DNA of 8,147 bases, taken from assembly GCA_017523605.1 (NCBI GenBank), contig JAFWVZ010000063.1, positions 1 through 8,147 on the forward strand, in the 5' to 3' direction. The notes beneath the pieces are model-generated. The model searched no databases. It worked only from the letters and a program-made list of their open reading frames with translations, and was not told the DNA's origin. Of this stretch, positions 5,122 to 8,147 are shown piece after piece (position 1 is the first letter of the stretch; each line of letters starts with the position of its first letter). The DNA is from Bacillota bacterium. Its GTDB lineage: Bacteria > Bacillota > Clostridia > Peptostreptococcales > Anaerovoracaceae. The position numbers and the translations under genes were made by a program.

Positions 5122-6306
5122 ATGAAGAAAACAGTTAAGGACATAGACGTAAAGGGCAAGCGCGTTATCTGCCGCTGCGATTTCAACGTTCCCATGAAGG
5201 ACGGCGTCATTACCGACACCAACAGGATAACCGCCGCGCTTCCTACCATAAAGTATCTGCTGGAGAACGGAGCATCCGTCATACTCATGAGCCATCTGGG
5301 AAGACCTAAGGGAAAGCCCAATCCGGACTACACGCTTAAGCCGGTAGCGGACAAGCTCTCCGAGCTTCTGGATCTTAATGTGATATTCGCTGATGCGGAT
5401 GCAGTAGTGGACGACAGCGTGCGCGCCGAGGCAAAGTATCTTGAGCCCGGCCAGGTAATGCTCCTGCAGAACCTCCGCTACCGTGCGGAAGAGGAAGCCA
5501 ACGATCCGGGATTTGCCAAGGATCTTGCCTCCCTTGCGGACATCTACGTAAACGATGCGTTCGGCACAGCTCACAGAGCTCACGCTTCCACTGCGGGCGT
5601 TGCGGACTATCTGCCCGCAGTAAGCGGATTCCTCATCGAAAAGGAGCTGCAGTTCCTGGGCGAGGCTGTTAACGATCCCAAGAGGCCGTTCGTTGCGGTG
5701 TTGGGCGGATCCAAGGTATCCGATAAGATAGGCGTAATAGAGAACCTGATAGAGAAGGCCGACACCATAATAATCGGCGGCGGCATGGCGTTCACCTTTG
5801 TAAAGGCTGACGGATACAATGTAGGAACTTCTCTTTGCGAAGAGGACAAGCTGGATCTTGCAAGAGAGCTTAAGAAGAAGGCCGCGGACAAGGGCGTTAA
5901 GCTGATGCTGCCCGTAGACGCGATCGTAGCCGACAAGTTCGCCGCGGACGCCGCAAGCAAGGTCGTAGACATCAAGGAGATCCCGGACGGCTGGATGGGC
6001 CTGGACATAGGACCCAAGACCGCAAAGATCTACGCCGAGGAAGTTAAGAAGGCCGGAACCGTAGTATGGAACGGACCCATGGGCGTATTCGAGTTCGAGG
6101 CATTTGCCGGCGGCACCAAGGCAGTAGCCGAGGCGATGGCTGCTTCCGACGCTACTACGGTCGTAGGCGGCGGCGACAGCGCGTCCGCGATCAACCAGTT
6201 CGGTCTGGAAGACAAGATCACCCACATCTCCACGGGCGGCGGCGCTTCTCTGGAGTTCCTGGAAGGAAAGGTCCTCCCGGGCGTTGCGGTGCTTCAGGAC
6301 AGATAA
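5122..6306 (+). CDS. pgk: Phosphoglycerate kinase
   Basis: This 394-residue cytoplasmic glycolytic enzyme transfers the acyl phosphate of 1,3-bisphosphoglycerate to ADP, making ATP. The N-terminal substrate domain shows RCDFNVPMKDG (18-28), TNRITAALPTI (33-43), SHLGRPKG (57-64), LQNLRYRAEEE (115-125, usually LRFHPEEE) and NDAFGTAHRAHAS (144-156). The C-terminal nucleotide domain shows LGGSKVSDKIGVI (194-206), IIGGGMAFTF (217-226), WNGPMGVFE (316-324), VVGGGDSASA (347-356) and THISTGGGASLEFLEG (367-382). The length is normal for bacteria. AAAGGAG ends six bases before the ATG. tpiA follows after 48 bases with no terminator seen between, so the two should share a transcript. No gapA, gpm or eno is present in the window, so the usual glycolytic cluster is shortened or split here. 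Confidence 0.98.
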   Translation: MKKTVKDIDVKGKRVICRCDFNVPMKDGVITDTNRITAALPTIKYLLENGASVILMSHLGRPKGKPNPDYTLKPVADKLSELLDLNVIFADADAVVDDSVRAEAKYLEPGQVMLLQNLRYRAEEEANDPGFAKDLASLADIYVNDAFGTAHRAHASTAGVADYLPAVSGFLIEKELQFLGEAVNDPKRPFVAVLGGSKVSDKIGVIENLIEKADTIIIGGGMAFTFVKADGYNVGTSLCEEDKLDLARELKKKAADKGVKLMLPVDAIVADKFAADAASKVVDIKEIPDGWMGLDIGPKTAKIYAEEVKKAGTVVWNGPMGVFEFEAFAGGTKAVAEAMAASDATTVVGGGDSASAINQFGLEDKITHISTGGGASLEFLEGKVLPGVAVLQDR

Positions 6307-6354
6307 AGGATCTTCAAAAGACGAACGGTCTGCTGAATAACCGGAGGATAAGTA

Positions 6355-7101
6355 ATGAGAAAACCATTCATAGCAGGAAACTGGAAGATGTACAAGACCG
6401 CAGAGCAGGCAAAGGCTTTCGCGGAAGAGTTCAGGAAGCTGTATAAGCCCAGCGACGTAAGGGTCGCGATAGCGGCTCCTTTCACCCAGCTGTGGGCGCT
6501 TAAGGAAGCGTTCGCGGGCAGCGGAATAGCAGTTGCGGCGCAGAACATGCACTGGGCGGACGAGGGCGCTTACACCGGCGAGGTGAGCGCAGCCATGCTC
6601 AAGGAGATAGGCGTAGACTACTGCGTAATAGGTCACTCCGAGCGCAGGCAGTACTTCGCTGAGACCGACGAGACCGTAAACAAGAAAGTCCTTAAGGCTC
6701 TGGAGGCAGGCATACTGCCGATCCTCTGCTGCGGAGAGTCCCTCCAGACCCGCGACGCAGGCGAGCAGAATGCTTTCGTAGAGGCTCAGATCCGCGCGGA
6801 CTTTGCCGGAGTTTCCCCGGAAGACGCAAAGAAGGTGACTGTTGCATACGAGCCCATCTGGGCCATCGGCACCGGCCGTACGGCATCCCCCCAGCAGGCG
6901 CAGGACATGTGCGCCTACATAAGGGAGGTCCTTGCGGACATCTACGGCGAGGATGTTTCCGAGGAGGTAACCATCCAGTACGGCGGCAGCGTTAAGCCGG
7001 CCAACGCGTCCGAGCTTATGGACCAGCCGGACATAGACGGAGCTCTGGTAGGCGGAGCCAGCCTTAAACCGGCAGACTTCATAGAGATCGTACACTTTTA
7101 A
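6355..7101 (+). CDS. tpiA: Triosephosphate isomerase
   Basis: This 248-residue TIM-barrel enzyme interconverts dihydroxyacetone phosphate and glyceraldehyde 3-phosphate. AGNWKM (7-12) provides Asn9 and Lys11, VIGHSERR (91-98) holds the electrophilic His94, and VAYEPIWAIGTGRTA (163-177) holds the catalytic base Glu166 and the mobile loop 6. The phosphate-binding segments YGGSVKPANA (209-218) and GALVGGASL (229-237) complete the active site. The length is typical of the family. GGAGG lies seven bases before the ATG. The gene is second in the pgk-tpiA unit; a hairpin terminator begins eight bases after its stop codon. Confidence 0.98.
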   Translation: MRKPFIAGNWKMYKTAEQAKAFAEEFRKLYKPSDVRVAIAAPFTQLWALKEAFAGSGIAVAAQNMHWADEGAYTGEVSAAMLKEIGVDYCVIGHSERRQYFAETDETVNKKVLKALEAGILPILCCGESLQTRDAGEQNAFVEAQIRADFAGVSPEDAKKVTVAYEPIWAIGTGRTASPQQAQDMCAYIREVLADIYGEDVSEEVTIQYGGSVKPANASELMDQPDIDGALVGGASLKPADFIEIVHF

Positions 7102-7108
7102 GTAGATC

Positions 7109-7171
7109 AAAGCGCTTTTAGGTTGATTATTCTATAATATTTTAGTCTGAATAACTTGAAAGCGCTTTTTT
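7109..7171 (+). terminator. tpiA terminator (long hairpin)
   Basis: The self-complementary decamer AAAGCGCTTT occurs at 7109-7118 and again at 7159-7168, and the two copies can pair with each other. The stem extends inward through AGGTT with AACTT (7120-7124 with 7153-7157) and ATTC with GAAT (7129-7132 with 7149-7152), with one bulge at 7125-7128. A run of six T (7166-7171) ends it, partly within the stem. Each copy could also fold alone. It closes the pgk-tpiA unit, though some read-through is possible. Confidence 0.72.
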
Positions 7172-7184
7172 ATTGTGATAAAAT
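7156..7184 (+). promoter_or_regulatory. secG promoter, overlapping the tpiA terminator
   Basis: TTGAAA (7156-7161) and TAAAAT (7179-7184) are spaced by 17 bases, and a TG at 7176-7177 one base before the -10 makes it an extended -10. The predicted start near 7191 gives a leader of about 39 bases. The -35 lies in the descending arm of the tpiA terminator. Confidence 0.72.
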
Positions 7185-7229
7185 CCTTAATCACTTTAGA
7201 ACTATTTATTTTTTTAAGGAGTTTTTCTG

Positions 7230-7457
7230 ATGAAGATCGCATTAATGGTCATCCTTGCCATCATCTCGATCGTGCTCGTAGCTGCGGTACTGTTCCAGCA
7301 GGGCGATTCCAACGGACTCAGCGCTCTGGGCGGCGGATCCGACGCAATGTACGGCAGAAAGAAGGCAAAGGGATACGATGACAAGCTCGCAAAGATAACG
7401 GTCATCTCGGCGATAGTTTTTCTTATCGTCAACCTTATCCTTGTCGTTGTAATGTGA
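7230..7457 (+). CDS. secG: Preprotein translocase subunit SecG
   Basis: This 75-residue membrane protein is the small accessory subunit of the SecYEG channel that assists SecA-driven export. It has two membrane helices (about 3-22 and 55-74) joined by the family's conserved loop: LFQQGDSNGLSALGGGSDA (21-39), then MYGRKKAKGYDDKLAKIT (40-57). These correspond to the QQG...GLS...GGGS and G..KG.D..L.K.T features of SecG. AAGGAG sits eight bases before the ATG. The position after tpiA fits the common Gram-positive order in which secG follows the glycolytic genes, though gpm and eno are missing between them. hppA starts 33 bases later with no terminator between, so the two may be co-transcribed. 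Confidence 0.95.
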   Translation: MKIALMVILAIISIVLVAAVLFQQGDSNGLSALGGGSDAMYGRKKAKGYDDKLAKITVISAIVFLIVNLILVVVM

Positions 7458-7490
7458 CTTGTAAGTAAGTTGTATTAAGGAAGGTTTTTT

Positions 7491-8147
7491 ATGGAAGCTT
7501 TAAAGATCGCAGCCCCTGTAGTGGGTGCCTGCGCGCTTGTAGTAGCGCTCATACTTGCCAGATGGATCAGTAAGCAGTCCACGGGCAACGCCCGCATGAC
7601 CGAGATCTCCGGATTCATCCATGAGGGCGCAATGGCATTCCTGGGCAGGGAATACCGCACCATGGTAATCGTAGTCGTAGTTCTTACCGTCATACTGGGA
7701 TTCGCTCTCAGCTGGGTGACCGCAGTTCTGTACATATTCGGCGCAGCGTTCTCCGTTCTTGCCGGATACTTCGGAATGCAGGTAGCCACCAAGGGCAACG
7801 TAAGAACAGCAGCTGCCGCGGAGAACGGCGGAATGAACAAGGCTCTTAAGGTCGCTTTCAGGAGCGGCGCAGTTATGGGTCTTTGCGTAGTAGGCCTGGG
7901 CATCCTGGGCGTAGGACTTTCGTTCCTGCTTCTGGACACCGAGACCGCAAGACAGTGCCTCACCGGATTCGGTCTGGGCGCTTCCTCCATGGCTCTGTTC
8001 GGCCGTGTAGGCGGCGGCATCTACACCAAGGCTGCCGACGTAGGCGCGGACCTTGTAGGTAAGGTAGAAGCCGGCATCCCCGAGGACGACCCCAGAAACC
8101 CGGCAGTTATAGCAGATAACGTAGGCGACAACGTAGGCGACATCGCC
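7491..8147 (+). CDS. hppA: Membrane-bound ion-translocating pyrophosphatase (3' partial)
   Basis: The first 219 residues of a polytopic enzyme that hydrolyses pyrophosphate to pump H+ or Na+ out of the cytoplasm; full-length proteins are about 650-800 residues, so most lies beyond the window. Hydrophobic segments are seen at about 7-24, 57-75, 77-95, 125-149 and 157-170. The pyrophosphate-site signatures are complete: GRVGGGIYTKAADVGADL (171-188) continuing to VGKVE, then GIPEDDPRNPAVIADNVGDN (195-214), with the acidic residues that bind Mg-pyrophosphate. This combination is diagnostic of the family. The positions generally used to call potassium dependence lie downstream, and I cannot settle the ion pumped from this part. 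AAGGAAGG ends six bases before the ATG, which follows secG by 33 bases. Confidence 0.96.
   Translation, partial: MEALKIAAPVVGACALVVALILARWISKQSTGNARMTEISGFIHEGAMAFLGREYRTMVIVVVVLTVILGFALSWVTAVLYIFGAAFSVLAGYFGMQVATKGNVRTAAAAENGGMNKALKVAFRSGAVMGLCVVGLGILGVGLSFLLLDTETARQCLTGFGLGASSMALFGRVGGGIYTKAADVGADLVGKVEAGIPEDDPRNPAVIADNVGDNVGDIA

Noticed and set aside
4965..5321. Upstream extension of hom by 119 codons
   Set aside because: The extension runs into pgk antisense and through the promoter region, while GGAGG sits correctly before the ATG at 4964 and the Rossmann motif begins right after it.
5098..7110. A 670-codon open frame on the minus strand across pgk and tpiA
   Set aside because: It is antisense to two certain glycolytic genes, runs through their intergenic gap and shows no recognisable motif. 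It is open because strongly biased genes avoid TTA, CTA and TCA codons, which are the antisense stops.

Overview
The window looks like ordinary chromosomal DNA of an anaerobic Gram-positive bacterium, probably a clostridial member of the Bacillota. This rests on strong AGGAGG-type ribosome binding sites, sigma-A-like promoters, an Opp/Dpp-type peptide importer, a lipoprotein ApbE, a membrane pyrophosphatase, and frequent ATA (Ile) and GTA (Val) codons. The genus cannot be fixed from the sequence. I see no mobile element, CRISPR array, tRNA or rRNA.

Layout, left to right. (1) The 3' part of an oligopeptide/dipeptide ABC transporter ATPase (+), ending at 634. Its terminator hairpin (674-712) lies inside the 3' coding end of the convergent gene. 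(2) A leftward pair: nth (endonuclease III, 968-1615) and an overlapping small membrane protein (619-984). The nth promoter is placed so that the mRNA should be leaderless. (3) A divergent rightward pair: a membrane-anchored protein with two FMN-binding domains (1824-2780), then a TTG-started lipoprotein ApbE (2842-3900), the enzyme family that attaches FMN to such proteins. (4) A bidirectional terminator (3957-3990), then a leftward homoserine dehydrogenase lacking the C-terminal ACT domain (4008-4964). (5) A divergent promoter region built around a palindromic -10 box (5069-5078). (6) Rightward pgk and tpiA (5122-7101). (7) A terminator hairpin whose descending arm carries the -35 box of the next promoter, followed by secG (7230-7457) and the start of hppA, a membrane-bound pyrophosphatase (7491 to the window edge).

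How the genes work together. pgk and tpiA are adjacent lower-glycolysis genes. secG (protein export) and hppA (ion pumping from pyrophosphate) follow under a separate likely promoter. The FMN-protein/ApbE pair is the most distinctive unit. Its two proteins should both act outside the cytoplasmic membrane, ApbE linking FMN covalently to one threonine in each domain of its partner, which could then relay electrons. No rnf, nqr or reductase gene accompanies them here, so the electron donor and acceptor are unknown. No wholly new system is evident. The points of interest are this cassette, the ACT-less homoserine dehydrogenase and several compact regulatory arrangements.
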